Origin: Brienomyrus brachyistius
Taxonomy: Eukaryota > Chordata > Actinopteri > Osteoglossiformes > Mormyridae
NCBI RefSeq assembly: GCF_023856365.1
Contig: NC_064534.1
Span: 10,374,536-10,438,535, forward strand
Length of the DNA: 64,000 nt
Direction of reading: 5' to 3'
In this document: positions 48,856-59,890 of the stretch, in pieces
Layout: every line of letters starts with the position of its first letter
Numbering within the stretch: the stretch's first letter is position 1
Position numbers and translations under genes: made by a program
The notes under the pieces: generated by a model
Database searches by the model: none
What the model was told of the DNA's origin: nothing
What the model saw: the letters and a program-made list of their open reading frames with translations, nothing else

Positions 48856-51800
48856 GAGTTTCTCATGGCACATGTTCTGCACAGCCACAGAGTGGGTCCA
48901 CAGTGCCTCTAACTGGGGTCACTATCATGGAAACGGTTAACGCACTCATCAGCTCAGTCTCTATGTGCAGTGTTGGGGTTCAACTAAAACAGCACTCTGC
49001 ATGCCACCACACTCCGCAAGCACATGGAGTATGATAAGGGCATGACTGAACGCTCGTTCATTCATTTAAGATCTTCATCATGAACCTGTGTGCCTTTCGG
49101 CACCTTGGGACCCATAGGGACACAGTTAGGTCTACCAGTACTCCCAGTAAAATCAGAGCTCCGGCTACACTGAAGGCGGTGGGACTGGGACATGTGAGTC
49201 CGTCGCACATTTTCACGGTGTTCCATGAACAGAAGATCCATTTAATAACACAGGAATCCAGCCACAAAACGCAACTCTTACCAAGTGTAATTGAGTATTA
49301 AGCTGCAGTTTCAGGAGATCTGAGTCCCTCCCTCCAGTGAAACACGCTATTAAAATTCATAGCTCATCCCGGGCTGGGCTTATGTCGAGAGAGAGTGTGT
49401 AAGGAGCACGCAGGCATCCCAAATGGAACCGGTACTGCTGCAGGGTAGTGGGGCGCTGGGGGGGAATCCCACCACTTTCGGACACCATGGTTATCGGATA
49501 TCATACCCCGCGAGAGGATAAGTTTGGTCCATAACTGATCGAAGGCGTCGCTGTAAAACTATGACAAATTGCATTAGTATGATCCTTTTAAATGCCTTTC
49601 CTTACAGCGAAGGTGACATCGGGACAAAATCGAGATGTAGACTAGACCCCCCCCCCCCCCCCCACGGGCATCAGAAATACAGCCGTGATGATTAGCATAT
49701 GTTAATTCTGGGTAATAATCCCTCGCTTGGCCATTTTTATGTCTTTCACATCTGAGTACAAACAGGCCCCAGCAGCTGCCTTACAGGCAGAGACTGGGCA
49801 CTCCTCCTCCGCCCTGTTAAACCTCCACCTTTCAGGAGTCCCTCATTCTCAATGCCGTTTCATGCTATTCATAACATCTCCAGGCCAGCAGATGGTCCTC
49901 CATGGCGTGGAGCTCGCTGCACGCCTTTCAGGCCCGAGAATGAGCACTCTGGCCGCCTCTCTGTCACTCCGCGAACTGTTTTGAAAACGAGTCTGGCCGG
50001 CTCGCTTGTGTCGCCGCCGGGGAGCGGCGGATCGATGTGTGTCCCTTTGCCGTTCCTGCGGTAACCGGAGGAAATTCTAAATGGGGCACTTGTCAAAAAA
50101 AACAGCTTTTGTCCCCCCGGTGTGGCGTTCTCCGATATGCAAATCACCTCGACGTGCAAATCGAGTTGTGGAACACTCGTAAATTAAGGGAAGGCTTCAA
50201 TGCACCAGTTACATTTGTAAATTAAACTAAATTAACCTGATCCATTTAATAATAAACAATGTATATACGCATCTGTTCATATTCCATAGCCATATATTCT
50301 ATGAAGAATCATGGTGACTGTCTGGGAAACATCCTGCATGCATGTCTAAAAGTCATAAAACTGACTTAACATTACATTTATAACTGTTTTCTTTGTCCAC
50401 AGTTAGTTTCATTACATTCTTTTTTTTAAACACATTAATTACGAAGAATTACTTAGGAGTCAGGCCATCTTGAACAGACAGCAGGAAATGGCCATATTTA
50501 AGCATGACCCCGAGGACCCAGACAGGGCATAGGGCTGGTTAGTAAACAGCAGGTCTCCCTATAAAGCAGTTCTTCCTGACAAAAGAATAATAGCAAAAAT
50601 ATCAAGCACAGGTCCAATAAACATATGTTTGGCCACACGCTGCCTCTGCTGACGAACCTATTAGGGCACGCCCCGGCCGATCTTCCTCTACCCCACAATT
50701 TGCACGGCGTGACATTTGCGGCAATGTCGATCCTCTTTTGAGGTGGTGAGGAGGGTGTTTTCTTAACTGAGCAGGGCGCGGGAGCTGGGAGTGGTGGATT
50801 GCAGCAGAGGGAGCCAAACACACGCCCAGGGTGCGGAAACGGCGGCCGGAGCCCGACGCCCAGCGCCCAAATGCACGAGTTCAGGGGAAAACCAGGCGGG
50901 AAAACAGCACCGAAACGTTTCAGTATTAGTTCAAAATCAGCCACTGGCATTTTTAGATTTATTAATTTCTGATTCCGGTAAAGTTTCTAAGCCTGATTGT
51001 TTCAGTTATTATTTGCTATATTTTCAGTGTTCCCTGGACCCCCCTGTCTGGTGACATTTCCGCGTGGGGGGGGGAGGGAGGGATGGGGTGCCTATTTGAC
51101 CGTATTTCACTCGCTATTTCATGATCTCTCACCTTCATAGGTTGCAGGCTCACTCCTTCCCCGCGGCCCGTAGGCTACCCATAAGCCCCCAGTTCTTCCT
51201 AGAGATAAACGAACACAGTCAGGCCGAGGTTACTGTCTCCTTCGGCAGCCATGCGGCCCGCCGCCCCCTACTGACCGGGTGGTGTCCGAATCCAAAAATC
51301 AGGCGGGCGCAGCAACATTGTGGTGGATTTTCCGCGTGAGGCTTTCGAGGAGGGAGCTGCAGCTGGTCTCCCCTGTTTAACCTCTGCTCCTCCTTTATGG
51401 GAGCCTCAGGATAAACCCTGCAGCTGCTCCCAGCAAAAAGAAACACTATTAAGTCTTCTTTCATGCTGCATTCAAGGCGATGCATTCTACATATTATAGT
51501 GGAATGTCTCTGAAAGGTAAGAAGCATGCACTGATTACAGTGCATTGCCACACCCAGCACACAACAAACCACCTCAGGGATGAGAACCTGAGTGTAGCCG
51601 TGCGGGAGCGATACCTCAGCACCACATTAGTCCGAATGGACCAGTGTGAGAACATCTCTGAAATATGTAATTATTAATATATGGGGTATTTTCCTTAGTA
51701 AAACTTGATGCTCAGGAACACAGATTTATCTGATTTGTTGATGCTGATATCCTGATAATCCCTAATGAAAAGGCTATTTATATACCTGTAGGACTGCACT

Positions 51801-52499
51801 GACAGATGTCTGCTCTCTTGAATGTGGACAGTGTAGGAAATCATGGTAGATTTGGTCTTATTTCCAAGGTAAGACAGAGACAAATAATGCCTTGAGGTTG
51901 GCATGCAGAAAAGATGCCAGTATTCAGACATATCACCCCCCAGATCGTGCAGAATCTGTATTTGGATCCTGCAAATGGGATTCAAGACACCTGAAAAATC
52001 ATACGTCTCCAAGGTATCCAGGATCCCGATGCCAGACCCCCTGTCACCTCTGTGCCGCCCCCATTTCAAAAAGAAGCACTTCGCCAATGCATGCTAAAAG
52101 GCTACTTCCTCGTAAAACACAGTGTACAGAACCGATATCCTTTTCTGTAAACAAAATTCCGAAGAATGCTTCTTTTCACGGTTTTCAAAGCATCGATTCC
52201 GTATGTTGCGCCGTTTTGCTGTTCGAAAATGTTATTCTTAATGGGGTCCCCAGTGGCACTCACGACTTTTTATTTAATTCAAAGTCCAGTTTTTTAATGC
52301 AACAAGGAGGCGTAGAGTATCGCCTCATGACATGCTCTTACCCTGAAATAATTGTATTTTTATAAAGAAAATCGCCTGGTCATACCAGATACATTGCAGA
52401 AGCATAACTTTTTTCCTGATACATGCATTTCATTTTGTCTTACCTTTTACCCTTCTTGGAATTGCTTACATGTTTCAGTCATATGTGTAAGAGTGTGCC
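48856..52499. other. Mostly unique non-coding sequence
   Basis: No supported gene. A 17-base C run lies at 49647-49663, and CpG-richer patches at 49985-50070 and 51150-51320. A CTCF-like motif lies at 51261-51274. Confidence 0.5.
51261..51274 (-). promoter_or_regulatory. CTCF-like motif
   Basis: The minus strand reads TCAGTAGGGGGCGG, matching 13 of 14 positions of the core CCASYAGRKGGCRS. The surroundings are CpG-rich. Motif match only; no occupancy evidence. Confidence 0.4.
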
Positions 52500-52610
52500 C
52501 TGAGAGGCACTGGCATTCCAGTCTGTGGTGTACCCTGCTTTGTACCCTGTGCATGCTGGGATAGCCTCCAGGCTCACAGTATTGGGTGGGTTATGGAAAG
52601 TCACGGTCAA
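52500..52610 (-). repeat. Interspersed fish repeat, minus-strand fragment
   Basis: The plus strand has CATTCCAGTCTGTGGTGTAC, CCTGCTTTGTACCCTGTGC, TGCTGGGATAGCCTCCAGGC and GGGTTATGGAAAG, the reversed order of the repeat's head. Confidence 0.7.
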
Positions 52611-53689
52611 ATCAATACGCCTTAAACTATAGTCGCGGGATATTAATGAATTCGATGCTAATTTAAATCCTCTGGGATTCCCGACAGAACACCAGGAGCC
52701 GACGTTTCCCAAAACTCAGACTTACAAAGCACATTCCACTCATCCAGGGAACGCTTTCGCCAACAATATTACAACAAAGGACGCAACGAAAGACACCAAA
52801 AAGCAAGCGGTGTTGCATTTGTTTTTTCGCATTGGTATTGTTGCTTACTGTGGTACGGGTATCCAAAGTCTGCTCCTTTATTCCACTTTCAAAGAGAAAC
52901 AGCACTTGAAAATCCTGGAAAACGGTGTTAATAAGTGAGACGAACATCTCCCTCGCAACTTGCACACAAAAGCATGTTAGCAACAAAATAATAAGCTGGT
53001 GTACCATACAGGCCAATATCCCATTTACTAATTAGGATTCCCATTTGCTGAAATGCTAATAATTGGCCCTATCTTTGTGTAGAGCTAATCAAAACATGCC
53101 CTGCCTATACAAACACTAGTCAGATACTTGCAAAGAACAAAATTTTAATAAGGACCATGAACGTGCCACAATACCTCAGACGTCTGAGCGACTTTGCGTT
53201 TATTTTTGCCAATTTCGGTGCAGGACAGTGGCACTCCTTTTTAGATTAAACGTCCTTCTGTTGCTGACAGAGCCTGACGGAATGACAAACAGCGACTAGG
53301 TGTTTTCCGGAGCGTCTTTGGCATTTAAAGAGGCAGCCTGCTCAGGTGGACCTGTCTCTCGCAGGTATCATGCACCTCGAGCGGGAACATTTTAGGACCT
53401 GACAGTGTTTGGCTACCAGGATATAAGTGAACAGATGCTTAAGGATGATGCTGATTTTTCTCCTCTCAGATCCTCCCGATCTGTGTTATGTCTCTGCTCT
53501 GCCAGCCATATGCACCTTACTGTGGATAACAGCATCGGCTGAGCCGATAAAATGGCATGCTAATTGTGAAATCTGCCCATGGACGCATTTTCCAAATGCT
53601 TAGGCAGTACGGGGCTGTCAGGAACCCAGACCCTTCAGGAAGCACAAGGTTCCTTGCACAGCTTTGCTAGGACACACACATGCATACAC
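52611..53689. other. Non-coding stretch, nothing firm
   Basis: No gene or recognised repeat. The sequence looks unique. Confidence 0.5.
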
Positions 53690-53855
53690 ACACAATATAG
53701 GCGATTTAAAGAAGGAAAATCACTCAAACTGCATGTCTTTGGACAGTAAGGCAGTAAGACAGTAAACAGGAACACTAAGGCAGCATAGTGAGTTACATGC
53801 AAACCCCGCACACATAACCCGGGATGAGATTATAGCCTACCTGGCCACCTTGACT
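53690..53855 (+). repeat. Interspersed fish repeat, plus-strand 3' fragment
   Basis: ATAGGCGATTTAAAG, CAAACTGCATGTCTTTGGAC, GTTACATGCAAACCCCGCAC and GATGAGATTATAGCCTACC follow the order of the 3' half (CTGCATGTCTTTGGACTGTGG ... ACATGCAAACTCC ... GAACC). Confidence 0.7.
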
Positions 53856-54284
53856 GTCAAATGAAATGAAAAACGCACGTGTAAAATTAATACGCACTGG
53901 CTTCATCCTTAAATGTATTATTCAAGCAACATTAGAGCTGAGTCGTGACAGAAGGTGTCCTCTTAAAAGATGTCGGTGTGTGAGTATCACAGAACAGAGT
54001 TACGCTCCTCACTGTGAGCTATACTCTGGCTTTTTTCCACCCCTCGTTGATATGCAGCTTTAATAGCGAAGCTCTCCTAATTGTCCTTACTTCGTCATCA
54101 TCAAAAGCAGACAGGATGACTCTCTTAAATGACAATACATCCCTCTGACACATGCTCTGGCTTGGCCCCTTCCTGAACTTGAGGCAATTTATTGTTCTGG
54201 TTTAAATTATAATCCAAAAAGCTTTAAAACGAGCTGCTGGCATGTAGACTTTGCAAGACAGACAAGGGAAATTTTTGTGTGTAT
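53856..54284. other. Non-coding stretch, nothing firm
   Basis: No gene or recognised repeat. Confidence 0.5.
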
Positions 54285-54287
54285 AAA

Positions 54288-54581
54288 TAATTCATCCATC
54301 CACCTATTCATTCATCTATTCATCTTCCACCCACTTACACAGCTTGTCAATGCTAAGCAGCGTAGGGCACAAAGCAGGGGAACACCCTGCGTGGGATGTC
54401 AGTCCATTGCAGGGCACACACTCTCATTCAATCACAATTCAAAGACACCGGTGAACCGCACCACATATATTTGAACTGCGTGAGGAAACCCAGGTACCTG
54501 GAGAATACAGTGTCGACCTGGAGAGACCATGCAAACCTCAACACACACAGCCAAGGGAAGAACTTGAACCCCCAATCTTGG
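54288..54581 (+). repeat. Interspersed fish repeat, plus-strand copy interrupted by a MITE
   Basis: TTCATCCATCCACC, CATCTTCCACCCACTTACAC, GGGGAACACCCTGCGTGGG, CAGTCCATTGCAGGGCACAC, GAACTGCGTGAGGAAACCC, GACCATGCAAACCTCAACAC and AACTTGAACCCCCAATCTTG. The expected continuation (CAACCTTGGAGG) appears only after the MITE at 54580-54835. Confidence 0.85.
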
Positions 54582-54835
54582 CTCATGGGAGTTTTACTTA
54601 CACAAAATGTTCTGATGACAAATATAATTTGTTGAGAGGGAAAATCAATCAGAATGTACAGGAGGTGGGTCGAAGCAAATAGAGGAGGCGGGATCAAGAC
54701 ATGTGATTGGTTGGTCCCACCTCCTCTAATTGCTTGGATCCACCTCCTCTACAATCTGATTGGTTATCTCTTTGAAGCATTTTTTTTTCTTCCACCCCTC
54801 AGAACATTTTCATTTAAGTAAAACGCCCATGAGCT
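54580..54835. mobile_element. Palindromic MITE, family B, copy 1
   Basis: The ends GGCTCATGGGAGTTTTACTT and AAGTAAAACGCCCATGAGCT are inverted. Inner arms AGGTGGGTCGAAGCAA and TTGCTTGGATCCACCTCC also pair. It is inserted in an interspersed repeat, with CAATCTT before and CAACCTT after as a probable 7-8 bp target duplication carrying one change. Confidence 0.9.
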
Positions 54836-56140
54836 CAACCTTGGAGGTATGAATCTGGGAATAATCTAAAAACTTAACCTTTTTTTCTGTAGAAACCCAG
54901 CAGTTAGAATTCAGAATGTTGATCCAGCTAGTAAAAATCCATGAGGAGAATCTTATCGTGATGTAATCTTCCAAAGCAGTGTTTCCACCAGGGGTGCGTG
55001 TGAGGTGCCATATGCCCACGCAGACAGCATTTCTGAATGGCAGATCAGCCATGGAGAGAAGTTGGGTTAACGATTTGGCTCCGTTGGTGAGGAGCTGCCG
55101 CGAACCTGGCACTGGCTCCCTGGTTGATGTGGAAGATAAAACAGGGAGCCTCTGTTTCTGGCAAAGGCAGTGCCAACCTGTCAGGCGCGTTTGATCGCCG
55201 TGTGAGGTCATGCTCTGTAAAAAGCCAGAGCTCGCTCTTTTTTTTATAAGGCTACTTCCGCTTTTATCTATTTATTACATCTGGTCATTTTAATGGAATG
55301 ACTCCAGTTAAGTACCTTTCAAAGTAACCTTTCAGTTACAGGGCTGATATTTAACTCCTGAGCTGCCATGAGCCCTAGAATGAGCATCCCGTAATTTAAA
55401 AGATTAGTACCTCAAAGTGTCTCAGGGTACGTTAAGTTCCACAATAATTAAGCCTCTAGCAAGCCCTGTTTGGCACCCTACGGCCTTACACAACTCCCAT
55501 ATTAAACCCGGCCTCACTGAAACTTGGACCACGCTCGGCTAATTCGCAGGCGTTTTTCAGCCCAGGTCCGGACCCCAACTCGACCCTGACCAGACCCAAC
55601 GTTTCCACTGCCCTCCCAACACGTCCTGCACTTGTATGAGCTCTAAAGCACCAGGAACAAGCTACACATGCAGGAGACACCATCTGCAATGCCTACACAC
55701 AGACACAGAGAGACAGTCGCATACGCGATATACACAGACAGAGACACCCTCCCACACAAAAGCTCACCCACATGATCTAACCACACAATCCAAATCTAAT
55801 GCGCTGGGAGCATTTAAATCAAAGCTCTAATGCATGATGCTGCTTTACTTCTCGTTGTGTTTTAGTGGAAACAAATTATCGAAGCCAAACATCATTTTTG
55901 TTGCAGCCCATGGCTTAATTATTATGCTGACAGGAGCATCGGACATGAGGGATGCCCGGCAAGCCCTGAGTAAGGTCACGTGACAGGAAATCATTATCTC
56001 CCTCAAAACAAAAATACGCTTTATGTCAGCCGTCACAAAACAAACCCGACACTTCGTTTAGCCTTTCACACATCAGTCTGAAAGTTAATCTTCAAATCTG
56101 TGCCCAAGGGGGGGTAGAAATTAAGCACAGAACAGAAATG
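54836..56140. other. Non-coding stretch, possible conserved element at 55846-56060
   Basis: No supported gene. Between 55846 and 56060 the sequence is non-repetitive, with GGCTTAATTATTATGC, AAGGTCACGTGAC (an E-box CACGTG beside AAGGTCA) and GAAATCATTATC. Confidence 0.35.
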
Positions 56141-56699
56141 CCCAACACCATCACACAACATGCTGACACACACCCACACACACCTCCTCCGAGACCCCCA
56201 CCCCCAACGCCCGCCCCAATTGCACCGTCCTCAGATTTTTTTCTCTCTCTTATGAGAGCTGTTGCTTTTTATTTAGATGTGCATTCCTCAGCCGGCTGTC
56301 ATTGCCATGGAAACGGAGCTGGAGTGAGATGGGAGGGGGTGGATCTGGCATCGGCACAGTAGGCCTGGGAGCCCGGAGCCCCGTGCATGGGGGACCAATG
56401 CATCCTCCAGGACCGTCTGCAAAAACACCCCATAGCAGCCATCCGACCTTGCCACCCCCAACCCGCTCCGAAAAGGCACTGCTACTGACACTGTGGTCAA
56501 GGCCAGCTCGCGTGTCGTCCCGCACATGTAACACGATTTTGGTGGCGGCCAGCACACTCATAGTTATCACAATTTTGGTCCAAATGTAAAAAAATTGTTG
56601 TTTTAGATAATATGCTCAACACAATTAAGCTACAAGATATAACAACTGGTCTTATATTATTGCATAGGACTTAACACAAAACTTTACCAATTTACAAGG
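56141..56699. other. Non-coding stretch, (CA)/C-rich at its start
   Basis: 56160-56215 is CA- and C-rich. The remainder is moderately GC-rich, with overlapping open frames on both strands and no domain. Confidence 0.5.
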
Positions 56700-57020
56700 G
56701 ACTTTATTCATCTACACTGGACTTTACTAATTTACCTGGAACTTTACCCATTTATACTGGACTTTACCTATTTACCTGGAACTTAACTCATTTACACATA
56801 ACTTTATCTATTTACTGTACCTGGGATGTTACTCATTTACACTGGACTTTACATATTTACCTGGACTTTACTCATTTAGACTGGACTTTACATATTTATC
56901 TGAGACTTCACTCATTTACACTGGACTTTACATATTTACCTGAACTTTACTCATTTACACTGGACTATACCTATTTACCTGGGACTTTACATACTTATGC
57001 AGGACTTCACCTGTTTACCT
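56690..57020 (+). repeat. 20/40 bp minisatellite (ACTTTAC-NATTTAC units)
   Basis: About 16 units of roughly 20 bp. Two alternating forms, ACTTTACTCATTTACACTGG and ACTTTACATATTTACCTGG, make a 40 bp higher-order unit. Units differ by several bases and occasional indels. Confidence 0.93.
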
Positions 57021-57403
57021 CTTATACTAAAGTAGCATATATGCTTCAGGAAATCTCCTACTGTGTAATTGTTTTGCATCATTTCAGCACAATGGAATAT
57101 TGCGAACCTGGAGAGTGCAAAGCCTGCGATTTCGGCTTGTTTTTGTCATTAGTCCATGAGCTCTCATGTGAAATGCAGTCATAGATGCTCCTCTGTGTTG
57201 CTGTTTCAAGCGCACTTACCTTGTGGGGGCTGAATGGACACTGAACATTCCTCCACTTCTGTTTTGCTTTAATAGACTTTGAGGAGCACAAAGGGGTCTC
57301 CCCAGGTGTCTCCCATCATTCCCAGCATTACAGCAGCCTCGGAGTGCAGTGTGTGTAGGAGAGCAAAGGACCACGCAGTGTGCTAATCACATGTGTTTGT
57401 GTG

Positions 57404-57600
57404 ACCAATCAGGGCGTTGGGACTCTGCCTGTGTTTGAAAGTTCCCCAGTTCAAATCCCATGGATGGTGGAGTGATTTCACCGTCAGACTCTTGTACAAG
57501 GCCCTTGACCCCCACTTGCTCCCGAGACTGGCTGACCCTACCTTCCCTTTAGTGTCGCTTTGGACAACAAGTATCTGCCAAAGTCGCTCACCAGTCTCTT
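57404..57600 (+). mobile_element. tRNA-derived SINE, same family as 7897-8100
   Basis: A B-box-like AGTTCAAATCCC lies at 57449-57460. The body GGTGGAGTGATTTCACCGTC, ACAAGGCCCTTGACCCCC and GAGACTGGCTGACCCTACC is followed by the tail GTCGCTTTGGACAAC and GTATCTGCCAAAG, the typical fish SINE end. Confidence 0.85.
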
Positions 57601-57637
57601 TCCTCCATCACCAGCTTCATAATAATAACAGTAATAA

Positions 57638-57853
57638 TTGATACTTTATTGATCCCTGTGGGGAAATTGTCTTTACACCTCCCTCAACTTGTTCTTTGTA
57701 GAGTAAGCTGTCTGCAAAGGGCAGCCACCTGTTGGGGCACCCAGGGGTTAAGGCCCTTGCTCAAGGACCTGCAGACATGCCAAGGCTGGGTTTGAACCAG
57801 TAATCTTATGATTACAGGCATGCAGGCTTAGCCCACTGAACCACACGCTCATC
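57638..57853 (-). mobile_element. tRNA-derived SINE, minus strand, second type
   Basis: On the minus strand the head reads GAGCGTGTGGTTCAGTGGGC (A-box region) and the B-box is GGTTCAAACCC. The body CAGCCTTGGCATGTCTGCAG and TTGAGCAAGGGCCTTAACCC follows, then a long 3' part ending in the reverse complement of ATACTTTATTGATCCC. The tRNA-like part matches the copy at 29700-29870. Confidence 0.85.
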
Positions 57854-57904
57854 CCGTGACATCACATGACGTTTGTGTTGACACATACACATGTGTAGTT
57901 GTTA

Positions 57905-58041
57905 GCGGTGGACATTTCAGGTCCAGAAAGTAAAAATCCCGACAGATATTTTATTTCAATCAACCTGATTAGACCTCTGTGACTCTTTATGCTCTACTTG
58001 GTCTGGATTTTTACTTTTTGGACCTAAAATGTCCACCTCTG
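57905..58041. mobile_element. Near-palindromic MITE, family A, copy 3
   Basis: GGTGGACATTTCAGGTCCAG and the terminal GGACCTAAAATGTCCACC are inverted. AAAGTAAAAATCC pairs with GGATTTTTACTTT. The centre reads CCTCTGTGACTCTTTATGC. It is the shortest and cleanest palindrome of the three. Confidence 0.92.
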
Positions 58042-59574
58042 GTAGATCTCCGAGTCGTACACACATGAATGCACTCAAAGCACACAGTTCACGCTACATA
58101 CAAATTTTACGCACTACAGTACAACATAAATGTAACATGCTGCACGCATAAACCTACATACCACACATTACATTTTATGAAGCTCCTGCAACCCGTGTGC
58201 AGTGTTTAATTTAGCCAGTAAAGTATCTGGCTATATGGATACGTGCGGGATTTTAAGGAAGTCTCTCAGATCCTTGCTATTTTTTTGTTTTTTCTTGTCT
58301 GCTTAGATGACAGTACTGAATCGTACATGCATTGTTTTCCTGTACACAGAGAGTGTCACAGCTCAGTTTCGCTTTTATCCAGCGTCCCAGGAACAGCCTG
58401 ACGGGGACTGTGTGGGATTCTGCTGACGTCTCGAGCGCCGTACAAAAGACTAGTGTTATATCAACAGCGATATATCAGGAACATAGGCTGCGATGATCTG
58501 TTTACTCAGGGAGCTTATATGCCTTTTTAAAAAGGCCACACCGCTAACCCTTGCAGCATTTTCAAAGTCCCCGTCAACAAAATTAGCAAGCCAGAAGAAA
58601 GGGGGGTGGGGTGTCCAAACATGGAAAAAATGGGGGAAAAATATATATAGAATGGCACTCCCCGAAAAAGAGGTGAAATGGAGGTGCCGCGAATGATTTG
58701 AAAGCTGTGACCCTCCCCCACCTTACAGCGAGAAATGCTCCCAATGACCATTCATCTGGCAGAATGGAGGGAGAGGGGGGTAATTGTTAGGCAGGTTGTT
58801 TTATGGGTGCAGAGCTGAGAGATGGAGCTGATACACAGGATCAGACTGGAGGAGCAAGGCCCTGTGCTGTGTGGTAGATCTATTTTGGAAGCTGCGTGCC
58901 AGTTGTTGCTGGTTCACCAGAAATCAGACAGGCAGCGGAAAGGGGCTTGTATGTGTTATATGATGACAGAGACACTCAAGCTGTCACCAGAACCGTTCAA
59001 TTAGGCGGAAAAGGCGCTTCTAGTCCCTAAAAGTCAATCCCTGGTCTTCAGCAGCTAGTTTTAGGCATTTTTACAGTCCACCCCTGATCTTCCGCAGTCA
59101 TTTCTTTGCTCGCGTGCAGTCCATCCCGGCCTCTGACAACTAGCCCCTAATCTCTCGCAGTCTCTCCCCCGTGACGCATACGTGCCACATGCGAGCACAT
59201 GCGCGTCTGTCTGCGTACCTGCCTGCTTAGCCCAGTCCAACTTGTGATTGCGTAAACATGTCTGCCCCAATCTCATTATTAAGCTGGTGTCTGCTGCTCG
59301 GCAGCATCGTGCTCAGTTCGGTTCGCATCGGCAGTGAGAGACTCCAGATAGTCGGGAGAGAAGCGTGGGCATGACAGGGAATTGCGTAAGGCCTCGGGGT
59401 GCCAAATAGGGCATGCCAACCCTGCACAGAGATCTAGAGGCTTGATTACTGTTAGACTTACATACTCTGAGGGACTAGAGAATCAGGTATTGAAGTACTG
59501 CATTTTTGGGTCATATACAGGGGTGGGGTCACTGGAGCACTCACCCCTGCTGAAAGCTGGCAGGCCCTTGGAGT
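58042..59574. other. Non-coding stretch, nothing firm
   Basis: No supported gene or recognised repeat. Confidence 0.5.
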
Positions 59575-59640
59575 GGCTTACATAGAAATGTTCTGAGGGC
59601 AGAAAGAAATATGACTGAATTGGAGAGATAGGCACGCCAA
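59575..59640 (+). mobile_element. Truncated family B MITE fragment
   Basis: GGCTTACATAGAAATGTTCTG, GGGCAGAAAGAAATATG and ACTGAATTGGAGAGATA match the left inner part of the full copy that follows directly. The terminal GGGAGTTTTA is absent. Confidence 0.8.
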
Positions 59641-59642
59641 GA

Positions 59643-59890
59643 CTCATGGGAGTTTTACTTACACAAAAATGTTTTGAGGGCAGAGCAAAAGAATTACTGA
59701 ATTGGAGAGATAACCAATCAGATTGTAGAAGAGGTGGGTCCAAGCAACTATATGAGATGGGACTAACCAGATGTCCTCCTCTAGTTGCTTGGACCCACCT
59801 CTTCCGCAATCTGATTGGTTATCTCTCCAAACCAGTAATTTTTTTTGTTCTGCCCTCAAAATATTTTTGTGTAAGTAAAACTCCCATGAG
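59643..59890. mobile_element. Palindromic MITE, family B, copy 2
   Basis: CTCATGGGAGTTTTACTTAC at the start and GTAAGTAAAACTCCCATGAG at the end are perfect inverted repeats. The inner arms TGTTTTGAGGGCAGAGC / GTTCTGCCCTCAAAATA and GGTGGGTCCAAGCAACTA / TAGTTGCTTGGACCCACC also pair. The arms are nearly intact, so it is younger than the copy at 54580. Confidence 0.95.
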
